DNA from: Sulfurimonas sp.
Lineage (GTDB): Bacteria; Campylobacterota; Campylobacteria; Campylobacterales; Sulfurimonadaceae
Reading direction: 5' to 3'
Assembly (NCBI GenBank): GCA_016744115.1
Contig: JADGEZ010000023.1
Coordinates: 2,887 to 35,040, forward strand
Length of the DNA stretch: 32,154 nt
A model generated the notes under the pieces. It saw only the letters and a list, made by a program, of their open reading frames with translations. It was not told the DNA's origin and ran no database searches. The position numbers were made by a program, and so were the translations under genes. Shown here one piece after another: positions 14,230-21,514 of the stretch. Within the stretch, counting starts at the first letter, position 1. Each line of letters opens with the position of its first letter.

Positions 14230-14394
14230 ATGCAACATTATCAACATATAAAAGAAGATTATAAATTTAGCAAAGAAGAAGCACAGGTTCTTCGAGACTT
14301 ACAGCCTAAGATGGAAGGCTTAGTAGATACATTTTTAGATGAATTTTACGATCATATTTTAGGTTCTAGTAAAAAAAAGGCAATCAAATGTTAA
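14230..14394 (+). pseudogene. Truncated globin-coupled-sensor-like fragment (54 aa)
   Basis: This 54-codon ORF starts 5 nt after the preceding small ORF and overlaps the next gene by 7 nt. Residues 1-45 (MQHYQHIKEDYKFSKEEAQ..., LQPKMEGLVDTFLDEFYDHIL) resemble the first helices of protoglobin or globin-coupled sensor domains, including an F-Y-D-x-I motif. The helices that carry the haem-ligating histidine and any output domain are absent; the ORF ends in a lysine-rich tail (SSKKKAIKC). It is either the stub of a deleted sensor gene or an unrelated small helical protein. Confidence 0.5.
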
Positions 14395-14954
14395 AAACAA
14401 CTCTCTCTCTTTTAAGTACAATAGCACTCACTTCTTCTCTATATTCTCAAGCAGATGCCTTTGACATATATTATGATTGGATGCATACACTCAAAGGGGA
14501 ATGGACTTTATCCCCTGCCGAAAAACAATTAGGCACAGAGTCTTATAAGCATAAAGATTTAGCAGCTATCTCAGGAACTCAAAAAGCAGGAATAACTTTT
14601 AAATCAATCGGTAAAGAGAGTACAATACAAGAAGATTTATTGCCAAATACTCAAAAACAAATGGTAACTATGTATCATTGCACAGATGTAGAGTGTAATA
14701 ATTTAAAAGCTACTCATTATTGTGTGAAACAAAATCAACCTGAATTTCTTGCAAACTTAAAACAAAGTACTCCTGATCGAATAGTTTTTGACTGCGATAT
14801 GAGTACTGCCTTATGCCAATCTGATGAAGATCATGTGCATACTATAATTCATGAAATAACAGAAGATGGAGATCATCTAAAAAGTTCTTATCTGAGTTGG
14901 AAAAATAAAAAACCAAAAAAAATTAGTTCTATTTATCATTTCGATAAAAAATAG
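14388..14954 (+). CDS. Exported protein of unknown function (188 aa)
   Basis: An N-terminal signal peptide (MLKTTLSLLSTIALTSSLYSQADA, cleavage about residue 24) indicates a periplasmic or secreted location. The mature part of about 164 residues has aromatic and charged patches (YYDWMHTLKGEWTLSP), a cysteine pair in YHCTDVECNN, a further cysteine in THYCV, and FDCDMSTALC, five cysteines in total that could form disulfides. HVHTIIHEITEDGDHL follows, and the C-terminus is lysine-rich. The layout (GEWTLSP near the start, then beta strands) recalls lipocalin-like export proteins, but I cannot assign a family. The ATG overlaps the end of the truncated globin-like ORF. The stop codon lies within a 12-bp direct repeat that borders the palindromic element downstream. 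Confidence 0.75.
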   Translation: MLKTTLSLLSTIALTSSLYSQADAFDIYYDWMHTLKGEWTLSPAEKQLGTESYKHKDLAAISGTQKAGITFKSIGKESTIQEDLLPNTQKQMVTMYHCTDVECNNLKATHYCVKQNQPEFLANLKQSTPDRIVFDCDMSTALCQSDEDHVHTIIHEITEDGDHLKSSYLSWKNKKPKKISSIYHFDKK

Positions 14955-14956
14955 AC

Positions 14957-15076
14957 GGTAAATTAAGAAAACTACTCAACTTTTCACCCTGAACTTGATT
15001 CAGGGTCTAATGTATAGGTAATAATGAACTAGATTCCCAGTCAAGCTGAGAATGACATTAACGTTGATTTACCGTG
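14957..15076. repeat. Palindromic MITE/REP-like element 1 (about 120 bp)
   Basis: The outer 9-bp inverted repeat ACGGTAAAT (14955-14963) pairs with ATTTACCGT (15067-15075). A 12-bp perfect direct repeat, TAAAAAATAGAC, flanks it at 14945-14956 and 15077-15088, like a target-site duplication. Inside are a perfect 8-bp hairpin, ACCCTGAA-CTTGA-TTCAGGGT (14986-15006), and a 33-bp core (15028-15060) identical to 18337-18369 in element 2. There is no ORF. It lies in the 196-nt gap between the exported protein and gatA. Confidence 0.7.
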
Positions 15077-15150
15077 TAAAAAATAGACTTCTTGCATAAG
15101 CTATAAAACATTTAGCTATAATTAGCATAATTTAAAGAATAGGAAATTGA

Positions 15151-16497
15151 GTGATTACATTAAAAGAAGCCCTTAAACTAAGTAAAGAAGAATTAAACAA
15201 ATTTAAAGAAGATTTAAAAATTCAAATCGAAAAAAATCCTGAGCTTAACGCTTATATTGATGTAAACAATGTAGGAGATGGTGTACCTATCGCCATTAAA
15301 GACAATATTCAGGTAAAAGACTGGGCTGTTACATCTGGGTCAAATATTCTCCAAGGATACATTGCACCCTATAACGCTACTGTAATTGAGAAAATGACTG
15401 ATGCTGGACTCTCTCCTTTTGGTAGAACAAATATGGATGAGTTTGCTATGGGTTCTACAACAGAATCTAGCTTTTATGGAAAAACTTTAAACCCTCATAA
15501 CTCCGAGTGTGTACCAGGTGGAAGTTCTGGTGGTTCAGCTGCTGCTGTTGGTGCTGGTTTAGCTATCGCGGCCTTAGGTTCTGACACAGGTGGGTCGATT
15601 AGACAACCTGCCGCATTTTGTGGTATCGTTGGGATGAAACCCACTTATGGTCGAGTTTCTCGTTATGGTTTAGGTGCTTACGCATCAAGTCTTGATCAAA
15701 TTGGTCCAATGACTCAAAATGTTGAAGACGCTGCGATTTTATATGATATTATCTCTGGAAGTGATGACAAAGATTCTACAAATGCAAAGCGTGATGAGAA
15801 AGTTTGTGAGAACTTAAATGCAGATAGAAAACTGCGTATCGCTATTTTACCACATTACATAAAAGATGCAGGTGTTGATGTTAAAAATGCTTATGCTAAA
15901 GCTATTGATGCACTTAAAGCTGAGGGTCATACAATCATTGAAAAAGAGATGATGGATGCAAAGTTTGATATATCTGCTTACTACATCACCGCAACTGCTG
16001 AAGCTACAACAAACCTTGCTCGTTATGATGGTATCCGATACGGAAATAGAGCTGAGGGTAAAAACCTTCAAGAGACATTTATAAAAACTAGAAGTGAAGG
16101 TTTTGGAGATGAGGTTAAACGCCGTATTATGCTTGGAAACTTTGTACTCTCAAGCGGTTACTATGAAGCTTATTATGTAAAAGCACAAAAAACAAGACAT
16201 ATTATCAAAGATAACTATGACAAGATTTTTGAAGATGTGGATTTGATACTCTCCCCTATTACAGCAGGAACTGCCCCTAAATTTGGTGAACTTAAAAATC
16301 CTATAGATATGTACCTAAGTGATATTTACTCTATCTCTGTAAATCTAGCTGGATTACCTGCCCTATCTCTGCCTATATCTAAATCTGATAATGCTATGCC
16401 AGTTGGATTGCAACTTATTGCTAAAGCTTACGATGAACAAACTCTTTTTGATGGTGCATTAAGCCTTGAAAGATCAATTAATTACAAAGGAAACTAA
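15151..16497 (+). CDS. gatA: Asp-tRNA(Asn)/Glu-tRNA(Gln) amidotransferase subunit A
   Basis: GatA releases ammonia from glutamine for GatB to amidate Glu-tRNA(Gln) or Asp-tRNA(Asn). Campylobacterota use this route in place of glutaminyl-tRNA synthetase. The 448-aa amidase fold shows the Ser-cisSer-Lys triad: Lys50 (AIKDNI), the Ser-rich loop [10 protein letters not shown], and nucleophile Ser149 in [27 protein letters not shown] and the C-terminal [10 protein letters not shown] are family-typical. The GTG at 15151 is supported by AGGAAA about 5 nt upstream. A 72-aa gene follows 2 nt after the stop. Confidence 0.97.
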   Translation: MITLKEALKLSKEELNKFKEDLKIQIEKNPELNAYIDVNNVGDGVPIAIKDNIQVKDWAVTSGSNILQGYIAPYNATVIEKMTDAGLSPFGRTNMDEFAMGSTTESSFYGKTLNPHNSECVPGGSSGGSAAAVGAGLAIAALGSDTGGSIRQPAAFCGIVGMKPTYGRVSRYGLGAYASSLDQIGPMTQNVEDAAILYDIISGSDDKDSTNAKRDEKVCENLNADRKLRIAILPHYIKDAGVDVKNAYAKAIDALKAEGHTIIEKEMMDAKFDISAYYITATAEATTNLARYDGIRYGNRAEGKNLQETFIKTRSEGFGDEVKRRIMLGNFVLSSGYYEAYYVKAQKTRHIIKDNYDKIFEDVDLILSPITAGTAPKFGELKNPIDMYLSDIYSISVNLAGLPALSLPISKSDNAMPVGLQLIAKAYDEQTLFDGALSLERSINYKGN

Positions 16498-16499
16498 AA

Positions 16500-16718
16500 G
16501 TGCAAGAAGAAAGACACGATGAAATCATGACAAAACTCACAAAAGTATTTGCAGGAGAAAATTTAAAAATCGGAGAGGCAATATCTGTCTGGTATTCGCT
16601 AGGAATGTTCTTATTTTCTCATGCTGATAAAGAGCATAACTCTAAAGAGAAAGTCTTTAAAGCTATGAATACATACATAGATACTGTACAAAAAGCAGAA
16701 AGTGAAAATAAAAAATAA
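16500..16718 (+). CDS. Small protein of unknown function (72 aa)
   Basis: The GTG at 16500 is favoured over the ATG at 16527 because AAGGAA sits at a proper distance upstream, inside the end of gatA. The product is predicted mostly helical and soluble: a charged N-terminus (MQEERHDEIMTKLTKVF), a central segment with aromatic residues (AISVWYSLGMFLFSHADKE), and a lysine-rich C-terminal helix (MNTYIDTVQKAES). I recognise no family. It sits 2 nt after gatA and overlaps the following oxygenase by 17 nt, so the three genes are probably one transcript. Confidence 0.7.
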   Translation: MQEERHDEIMTKLTKVFAGENLKIGEAISVWYSLGMFLFSHADKEHNSKEKVFKAMNTYIDTVQKAESENKK

Positions 16719-17292
16719 TATCTTTACACAAATCATAGATGCACTTGTAAGTGATGGCTATATCATCATTGACAATGCACTTGATAACTCCCTTGCAAAA
16801 AATCTCAAAGCAACTGCACAAAATATTTCAAACTTTAAAGATGCTGGAATATCCTCACAAAACATACAAAATAAAAATAGCCGTAGAGATAAAATAAAAT
16901 GGCTTGATGAAGATAATGCCTCTCAAAGCCAATACCTAGACTTTGCAAAACACTTACAAGAACATCTAAACAAAGAACTTTTCTTAGGTCTAAAATATTA
17001 TGAAAGCCACTTTAGCATCTATGAAAAGGGTGATTTTTATGAAAAACATCTTGACGCATTTAAAGCTTCAAAAAATCGTGTTATTACAACTGTGTATTAC
17101 TTAAACGATATGTGGGATGAAAAAGATGGTGGGGAATTACTCATCTATAATGAGAAAAATGAACAAATAAAAAAAGTTATTCCTAAGGGGAATAGACTTC
17201 TTGTATTTTTAAGTGATATGTTCCCACATGAAGTATTAGCCACAAAAAAGAAGCGTTATTCTATAGCTGGATGGTTTAGGGTCGATAAATAA
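16702..17292 (+). CDS. 2-oxoglutarate/Fe(II)-dependent oxygenase (prolyl-4-hydroxylase-like)
   Basis: This 196-aa protein has the double-stranded beta-helix iron site: H116 and D118 in EKHLDAF, distal H176 in MFPHEV, and R185 (KKRYSIAGWFR) positioned to bind the 2OG carboxylate. TTVYYLNDMW and GGELLIY are the core strands expected between them. Such enzymes hydroxylate proteins, ribosomal components or small molecules; the substrate here is unknown. There is no signal peptide, so it is cytoplasmic. The start is GTG, overlapping the 72-aa gene. An inorganic pyrophosphatase gene converges on it. Confidence 0.88.
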   Translation: MKIKNNIFTQIIDALVSDGYIIIDNALDNSLAKNLKATAQNISNFKDAGISSQNIQNKNSRRDKIKWLDEDNASQSQYLDFAKHLQEHLNKELFLGLKYYESHFSIYEKGDFYEKHLDAFKASKNRVITTVYYLNDMWDEKDGGELLIYNEKNEQIKKVIPKGNRLLVFLSDMFPHEVLATKKKRYSIAGWFRVDK

Positions 17293-17304
17293 ACTACAGT
17301 AAAA

Positions 17305-17321
17305 ACAAGCATCTTGTCTTT
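17305..17321. terminator. Possible short bidirectional terminator
   Basis: Between the convergent oxygenase and ppaC genes, a small hairpin ACAAG-CAT-CTTGT (17305-17317) is preceded by AAAAA and followed by CTTTCTT, giving a T-rich tract on either strand. The 5-bp stem is weak. Confidence 0.35.
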
Positions 17322-17322
17322 C

Positions 17323-18246
17323 TTAACTTTTAAACTGAGGTTGTAAGAAAGGAATTATCTGTTTTTTACGGCTAAGAACGCCATCCATCCACATTTTAGA
17401 TTTTTCTAATTTCATATCAAATGCAGTTTCAATTTTGCTTTCATCATCGCTCACTGTTAGAAGAGTTGAGCCTTCTTTCATTATGTCTGTTAAAAGAACT
17501 ATCATAGTATGAAGACCCTCTTCTTTTTTCATATCTTGCATATCTTGCATAATCTCATCTACTCTTGAATCCAGAACTGAGATGTCTACCATCTCTAGTT
17601 GATTGATCCCAACTTTGTTACCGTTCATTTCAAATGCTTTATAATCTCTTGTGATTAAATCTCTCGCTGTTGCACCATTAACCTGCGATTTTGCTATAAA
17701 CATATCCATTGCTAATTCTTTATAATTTGTGATTCCACAGATAGCTGATAACTCTTTTACAGCCTTTGTATCTACTTTGGTACATGTTGGAGATTTAAAT
17801 ATTACAGTATCACTCAAAATTGCACACATCATCATCCCTGCTATATCTTTAGGAATTTCTACATCATAAGCCTTATACATCTCATACACAACTGTATTTG
17901 AGCATCCTATTGGTCGTATCCAGCACTCTAATGGTGTTGAAGTTGTTAAGTCACCCAACTTATGATGATCTACAATTCCCAAAATTGTCGATTGCATAAT
18001 GTCATGAGGAGCTTGAGCCTTATCTGAAAAATCAATAATATATACATTTTCACCAGCTACTGATGTTTTAAGCTCGGGGATTTTTCCATCAAACTTATCT
18101 AGTATAAATGCTGTTTCAGCAGAAATATCACCTTGACGAGTTGCTATACACTCTTCGCCTAGTTGATTTTTTAAATATGTAAGAGAGATAGCACCTACGA
18201 TAGAATCACTATCAGGGCTAGTATGTCCGAAAATGTATGTTGGCAT
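17323..18246 (-). CDS. ppaC: Manganese-dependent inorganic pyrophosphatase (family II, DHH)
   Basis: This enzyme hydrolyses PPi to two phosphates, pulling biosynthetic reactions forward. The 307-aa length is typical of family II. The N-terminal DHH domain has GHTSPDSDS (residues 7-15; usual form GHxxPDtDs), DFSDKAQAP, and VDHHKLGD near residue 95. The C-terminal DHHA2 domain ends with the substrate-binding SRKKQIIPFL motif. The assignment is clear. It has a TATAAT box at 18271-18276 and is divergent from acpS, with palindromic element 2 in the gap. Confidence 0.95.
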   Translation of the reverse strand: MPTYIFGHTSPDSDSIVGAISLTYLKNQLGEECIATRQGDISAETAFILDKFDGKIPELKTSVAGENVYIIDFSDKAQAPHDIMQSTILGIVDHHKLGDLTTSTPLECWIRPIGCSNTVVYEMYKAYDVEIPKDIAGMMMCAILSDTVIFKSPTCTKVDTKAVKELSAICGITNYKELAMDMFIAKSQVNGATARDLITRDYKAFEMNGNKVGINQLEMVDISVLDSRVDEIMQDMQDMKKEEGLHTMIVLLTDIMKEGSTLLTVSDDESKIETAFDMKLEKSKMWMDGVLSRKKQIIPFLQPQFKS

Positions 18247-18270
18247 GAGACGACCTTTAAATTTTTCATG

Positions 18271-18276
18271 ATTATA
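18271..18276 (-). promoter_or_regulatory. Putative -10 box for ppaC
   Basis: Minus-strand TATAAT within TATAGTATAATC, 25 nt upstream of the ppaC ATG, with no clear -35. It lies outside palindromic element 2. Confidence 0.45.
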
Positions 18277-18310
18277 CTATAAATGTAATCATACAATATA
18301 AAATGATATA

Positions 18311-18393
18311 ATTTTATCACGGTAAATAAAAAGTAGACTAGATTCCCAGTCAAGCTGAGAATGACATTATTTTTAATTTACTGTGATAATTTT
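18311..18393. repeat. Palindromic MITE/REP-like element 2 (about 83 bp)
   Basis: The arms TTATCACGGTAAAT (18314-18327) and ATTTACTGTGATAA (18376-18389) are complementary over 14 positions with one mismatch and extend into A/T tracts. The 33-bp core at 18337-18369 is identical to 15028-15060 in element 1, and holds the imperfect hairpin ATTCCCAG-TCAAG-CTGAGAAT. It lies between divergent ppaC and acpS, so it is not a terminator. The right arm contains TGTGATAAT, an extended -10-like string facing acpS. Confidence 0.7.
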
Positions 18394-18415
18394 ACTTAAG
18401 TAATAGGAGATTTTC

Positions 18416-18772
18416 ATGATTGGTATAGATTTAATAAAAACCTCTCGTATGAATCGTTTAATGGAACGATTTAAAGAGAAAGGACTTCAAAAATTTTTAT
18501 CTTCTAGTGAAATCAGTCTAATCAAAAATTACAAGACTGCTGCTGGTTTTTGGGCTGTTAAAGAAGCGACAAGCAAAGCCCTTGGGCTTGGTATTGGAAG
18601 TGAATGTAGTTTTAAAGATATTGAAATATTTAAAAATCATAAAGGTTCTCCGCATATACAACTTTCTGAAAAATTACTCCACACTCACAATATCATTGAT
18701 ACAAGTGTATCTATCACCCATGATGGCGAATATGCTATAGCTGTTGTAGTGCTAGAGGTGCAAAAAAATTAA
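18416..18772 (+). CDS. acpS: Holo-[acyl-carrier-protein] synthase
   Basis: AcpS transfers 4'-phosphopantetheine from CoA to apo-ACP. The 118-aa length is normal. Both signature blocks are present: MIGIDLIKTSRM with the Mg-binding Asp5, and FWAVKEATSKALG with the catalytic-type Glu. The C-terminal SITHDGEYAIAVVV is the usual family end. The ATG is preceded by AGGAGA. It overlaps the convergent thiS by 4 nt at the 3' ends. Confidence 0.96.
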   Translation: MIGIDLIKTSRMNRLMERFKEKGLQKFLSSSEISLIKNYKTAAGFWAVKEATSKALGLGIGSECSFKDIEIFKNHKGSPHIQLSEKLLHTHNIIDTSVSITHDGEYAIAVVVLEVQKN

Positions 18773-18969
18773 CCGCCACCAACAAAATCTAACAATTCTA
18801 GCTTATCTCCATCCTCTAAGGTATATGTATTCCAGCTATCTTGTTTTATAATTTCCATATTTACAGCAGCAGCCATTACTTTTCCAACAAGACAAAGTTC
18901 TTCTAAAATACTTTTCAAACTCATAGCATCAGTAAAACTTCTATTTTCCCCATTTACTATAATATTCAT
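18769..18969 (-). CDS. thiS: Sulfur carrier protein ThiS
   Basis: This is a 66-aa ubiquitin-fold sulfur carrier ending in the required C-terminal Gly-Gly (LLDFVGGG). The C-terminus is adenylated and thiocarboxylated to donate sulfur for the thiazole of thiamine. MNIIVNGE, AVNMEII and LEDGDKLELLDFVGGG match the ThiS pattern. No other thi gene is adjacent in the window, so it is separated from its pathway. MoaD also ends in GG, but the short length and EDGDKLELL favour ThiS. Confidence 0.92.
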   Translation of the reverse strand: MNIIVNGENRSFTDAMSLKSILEELCLVGKVMAAAVNMEIIKQDSWNTYTLEDGDKLELLDFVGGG

Positions 18970-19006
18970 ACTATCTCTTTATGTTAAATTTTAAATAATT
19001 TACAGT

Positions 19007-19054
19007 ATTGTATCTATTTTAATTTAATTAACAATTACTCATGCTACAATTGTA
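19007..19054. promoter_or_regulatory. Divergent -10 boxes for thiS and the response regulator
   Basis: In the 118-nt gap, a minus-strand TACAAT (19007-19012) faces thiS and a plus-strand TACAAT (19045-19050) faces the response regulator. The latter is part of the 10-bp palindrome TACAATTGTA (19045-19054), which could be an operator or just a symmetric -10 region. No TPP riboswitch is visible upstream of thiS. Confidence 0.4.
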
Positions 19055-19087
19055 CTTATACAACTTAAACTAAAATAAAGTAATGAT

Positions 19088-19831
19088 ATGAAAAATATAA
19101 ATGAACTAATAAAATATACACAAGAACTTTCCATTCTTTTTGTAGAAGACCATGATGAACTAAGAATTCAAACAACAGAAATTTTAGAAAAACTTTTTAA
19201 TACAGTCGATACTTTTACCAATGGCAAAGATGCACTCACACAGTATAATCATTACCATCAAGAGAATTTAAAATACTACGATATTGTTCTCACTGATATA
19301 AAAATGCCTATAATGGATGGTATAGAGTTAGCAGAAGAAATCTATAAAGTGAATCAAAATCAAATTATTATTGTTCTCTCATCTTATGATCAAACAGAAT
19401 ATCTTTTAAAGCTTATAAACCTTGGTATTGAACAATTTATTAAAAAACCACTTAATTATGATGAATTACTTAAAACTTTTCTAAATATATCAAAAAAATT
19501 ATCAAATGATTCTCAAGATAAATCTTTAAATATCATTGAAATTGAACTCGGTAAAAATACAATATACTCTAAGGACACAAAATCTATACGAAAAAACTCT
19601 CAAAATATTCATTTAACAAAGTTTGAAATACTTTTTGTAGAATTACTTATAGAGTCTTTAGGAAAAATATACTCAAATGAAGATATTGTTATTCACTTTG
19701 CTTCATTAAATGAAGTTATTGATGCCTCGAATATTAGAAAATTAGTATCAAAACTAAGAAAAAAATTACCCGATGGATTTATTGAAAGTATTTATGGTAT
19801 AGGGTATAAATTTATTCCTTATAATAATTAA
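19088..19831 (+). CDS. OmpR-type response regulator (orphan)
   Basis: The 247-aa protein begins with an extra helix of about 14 residues, then a receiver domain: acidic pair in FVEDHDE, phospho-acceptor Asp70 in VLTDIKMP, switch Ser/Tyr in VLSSYDQ, and the lysine of FIKKPLN near residue 119. The C-terminal half is a winged-helix Trans_reg_C domain (LTKFEILFVELLIESLG, NIRKLVSKLRKKL, IESIYGIGYKFIP). It is a phosphorylation-controlled DNA-binding regulator with unknown targets. No sensor kinase is adjacent. Its 3' end overlaps a convergent small membrane gene by 4 nt. Confidence 0.92.
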   Translation: MKNINELIKYTQELSILFVEDHDELRIQTTEILEKLFNTVDTFTNGKDALTQYNHYHQENLKYYDIVLTDIKMPIMDGIELAEEIYKVNQNQIIIVLSSYDQTEYLLKLINLGIEQFIKKPLNYDELLKTFLNISKKLSNDSQDKSLNIIEIELGKNTIYSKDTKSIRKNSQNIHLTKFEILFVELLIESLGKIYSNEDIVIHFASLNEVIDASNIRKLVSKLRKKLPDGFIESIYGIGYKFIPYNN

Positions 19832-20124
19832 ATAATAGCTAACTCTAAGATTATCTCTCTTATTTCATCTTTGTCAAAAAAAATATTTTGAGAGAGTTCA
19901 TCACTGTATTTTTTAAGTAGAATGCTCTTTTTTTTCACTCTTAGTTCTTTGTTTTGTAGATTATTTAAAGTACTAAGCAATTCTTTTTTATAAGTATCAA
20001 TTATCTCTTTCTTTTTTTGAGTTTTTGTTTTATAGGATGACTTTTTATTATTTCTAAAAACTAAGTACACAATTGCAACAAGACTCATAATCCCAAATAT
20101 AGAATATACCATTTCACTATCCAT
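19828..20124 (-). CDS. Small membrane-anchored protein of unknown function (98 aa)
   Basis: The ATG at 20124 has AAAGGTG upstream. A single N-terminal transmembrane helix (about residues 6-23: VYSIFGIMSLVAIVYLVF) is followed by a strongly basic stretch (RNNKKSSYKTKTQKKKEI) and a cytoplasmic, predicted coiled-coil/helical tail with many Lys, Glu and Leu. I recognise no family. It is the last gene of the leftward group that begins with the chemoreceptor, but 50 nt separate it from cheR, so cotranscription is uncertain. Confidence 0.7.
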   Translation of the reverse strand: MDSEMVYSIFGIMSLVAIVYLVFRNNKKSSYKTKTQKKKEIIDTYKKELLSTLNNLQNKELRVKKKSILLKKYSDELSQNIFFDKDEIREIILELAII

Positions 20125-20144
20125 TGAACACCTTTATTAATTGG

Positions 20145-20158
20145 AAAATAGACTTCTT
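20145..20158 (+). repeat. 14-bp IS-end-like motif AAAATAGACTTCTT
   Basis: This exact 14-mer also occurs at 15080-15093 and at 32056-32069, where it begins the insertion sequence at the right edge. Here it sits in the 50-nt gap between the small membrane gene and cheR. Confidence 0.6.
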
Positions 20159-20174
20159 AAATAAGCCTATTGTT

Positions 20175-20951
20175 TTAGAATAAATCGGCATGCCCAAAAA
20201 AAACTTTATGAGTATCATTTTTTCTCCTAGATTCTAAAATAATTTTAGCCTTTATTTTAGTTTCTTTATCAAAATATATAAGCATATTTCTTGAAAATAT
20301 AAAATCAAACTTTCCAAGTTCTAAAAATGAACTATCGAAAATATTAACTACCTTAAATGATACAAGTGATTTAATATTTTGCTTTAAAACATATAGATTA
20401 TTCTCTATAGTAAAATATTTAGAAACTATTTCAACAGATAAATTTCTAATATTTCGCTCCTTATAAATCCCTTCTTTAGCTTTATAAATAGCCTGTGAAT
20501 TTATATCAATTCCCATAATACTAAAGTCCACTGCACTCACTCCAGCTTCTAACAAGGCTATAGCTATAGAATAAGGTTCTTCTCCTGTTGCAGATGGTGC
20601 ACAGAGAATATTTATTTTAGTGTTGGATTTTTTTACAAGTTGCGTTAATTCTATTATCTGTTTTACTTCTCTATAAAAAAATGTTTCATTGGTTGTTAAA
20701 TAATCAATTAATTCCTGTTTTAAGAGATAATTATCTTTGATATTGTCTAAAAGTTGCAAAAAAGAATATATCTTTCTACGCTTACAAAAGGATGTAACCT
20801 TAATCTTTAATATACTGATTTGCTTATCAAATGTGATCCCTGTTTCATTATGAAAATATTTTGATATTGGCTTAATATCATTATAATCTTCTTGTACTTC
20901 AATTTTCACATCTTTATTTTTTGTTTCTTTTTTATTAAAAAAATTAAACAT
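20175..20951 (-). CDS. cheR: Chemotaxis protein methyltransferase CheR
   Basis: CheR methylates receptor glutamates with S-adenosylmethionine for adaptation. I choose the ATG at 20951, whose first base overlaps the cheB stop (TAATG), giving 258 aa; an upstream TTG (20960) is less likely. The N-terminal helical domain is followed by TTNETFFYRE (receptor/active-site loop), the SAM-binding segment ILCAPSATGEEPYSIAI, GIDINSQAI, and FDFIFSRNMLIYFD, all CheR hallmarks. The C-terminus FFGHADLF is short. It forms a tightly coupled unit with cheB and the chemoreceptor. Confidence 0.93.
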   Translation of the reverse strand: MFNFFNKKETKNKDVKIEVQEDYNDIKPISKYFHNETGITFDKQISILKIKVTSFCKRRKIYSFLQLLDNIKDNYLLKQELIDYLTTNETFFYREVKQIIELTQLVKKSNTKINILCAPSATGEEPYSIAIALLEAGVSAVDFSIMGIDINSQAIYKAKEGIYKERNIRNLSVEIVSKYFTIENNLYVLKQNIKSLVSFKVVNIFDSSFLELGKFDFIFSRNMLIYFDKETKIKAKIILESRRKNDTHKVFFGHADLF

Positions 20952-21514
20952 TATTCGCAAAACTCACTTACAATTTTAACTATGTCTTCTATCTTGTATA
21001 TTTCAATATTTGGAACTAATTCTCTTGCACGATTTGGCATTCCATCTACTATTGCACTATCCATACTTTCTGTAAGGCACCTCACACCATTGAGGCTTAA
21101 GTTTCTACAGGCTTCAACGCCATCATCTCCTATACCCGTTAATATAATACATAATACTTGAATATCTTTAGCAAGTAAATTAACAGAGTTAAATATAATA
21201 TTAATATTTGGATTATACGAATTTAAAGAACTATTTCTTTGAGAGAAATAATTCTTTATTAATCTAGTTTCACCCTCACATATATATATATAATTTTTCT
21301 CAAAGACCTGATTGTCTTTTATAACAATAATTTTATTATTGAAATTTTGAAATCTATTTGCAAAACTATTCATAAAACCATCAATCATATGCTGTGCAAT
21401 CACTATACTCGTGTTTTTTAGTTCTGGCAAAGCTTGAATTATTTTTTGTATCTGCCCTGGCCCTCCTGTAGAAGCACCAATTAAAATGACTTTATTAGGT
21501 ACGGAAAGTTTCAA
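20951..21514 (-). CDS. cheB: Receptor methylesterase CheB, catalytic domain only
   Basis: This 187-aa protein corresponds to the CheB methylesterase/deamidase domain alone; there is no receiver domain. The triad is visible: Ser15 (GASTGGPGQ), His42 (VIAQHM), and an Asp in GIGDDGVEA near residue 130. A receiver-less CheB is the known form in Campylobacter and relatives, where activity is not controlled by CheA phosphorylation of CheB. The start is a TTG at 21514, 20 nt inside the end of the chemoreceptor gene. The stop overlaps the cheR ATG by 1 nt. Confidence 0.93.
   Translation of the reverse strand: MKLSVPNKVILIGASTGGPGQIQKIIQALPELKNTSIVIAQHMIDGFMNSFANRFQNFNNKIIVIKDNQVFEKNYIYICEGETRLIKNYFSQRNSSLNSYNPNINIIFNSVNLLAKDIQVLCIILTGIGDDGVEACRNLSLNGVRCLTESMDSAIVDGMPNRARELVPNIEIYKIEDIVKIVSEFCE

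Noticed and set aside
14986..15006. The 8-bp hairpin ACCCTGAA/TTCAGGGT as a rho-independent terminator for the upstream gene
   Set aside because: No T tract follows on either strand, and it sits inside palindromic element 1, so it is better read as part of that element.
18970..19087. TPP riboswitch upstream of thiS
   Set aside because: The leader is only about 35 nt and lacks the conserved CTGAGA-type core.
20892..21161. 89-codon plus-strand ORF opposite cheR/cheB
   Set aside because: It is a shadow of two well-supported genes on the other strand, with no independent evidence.
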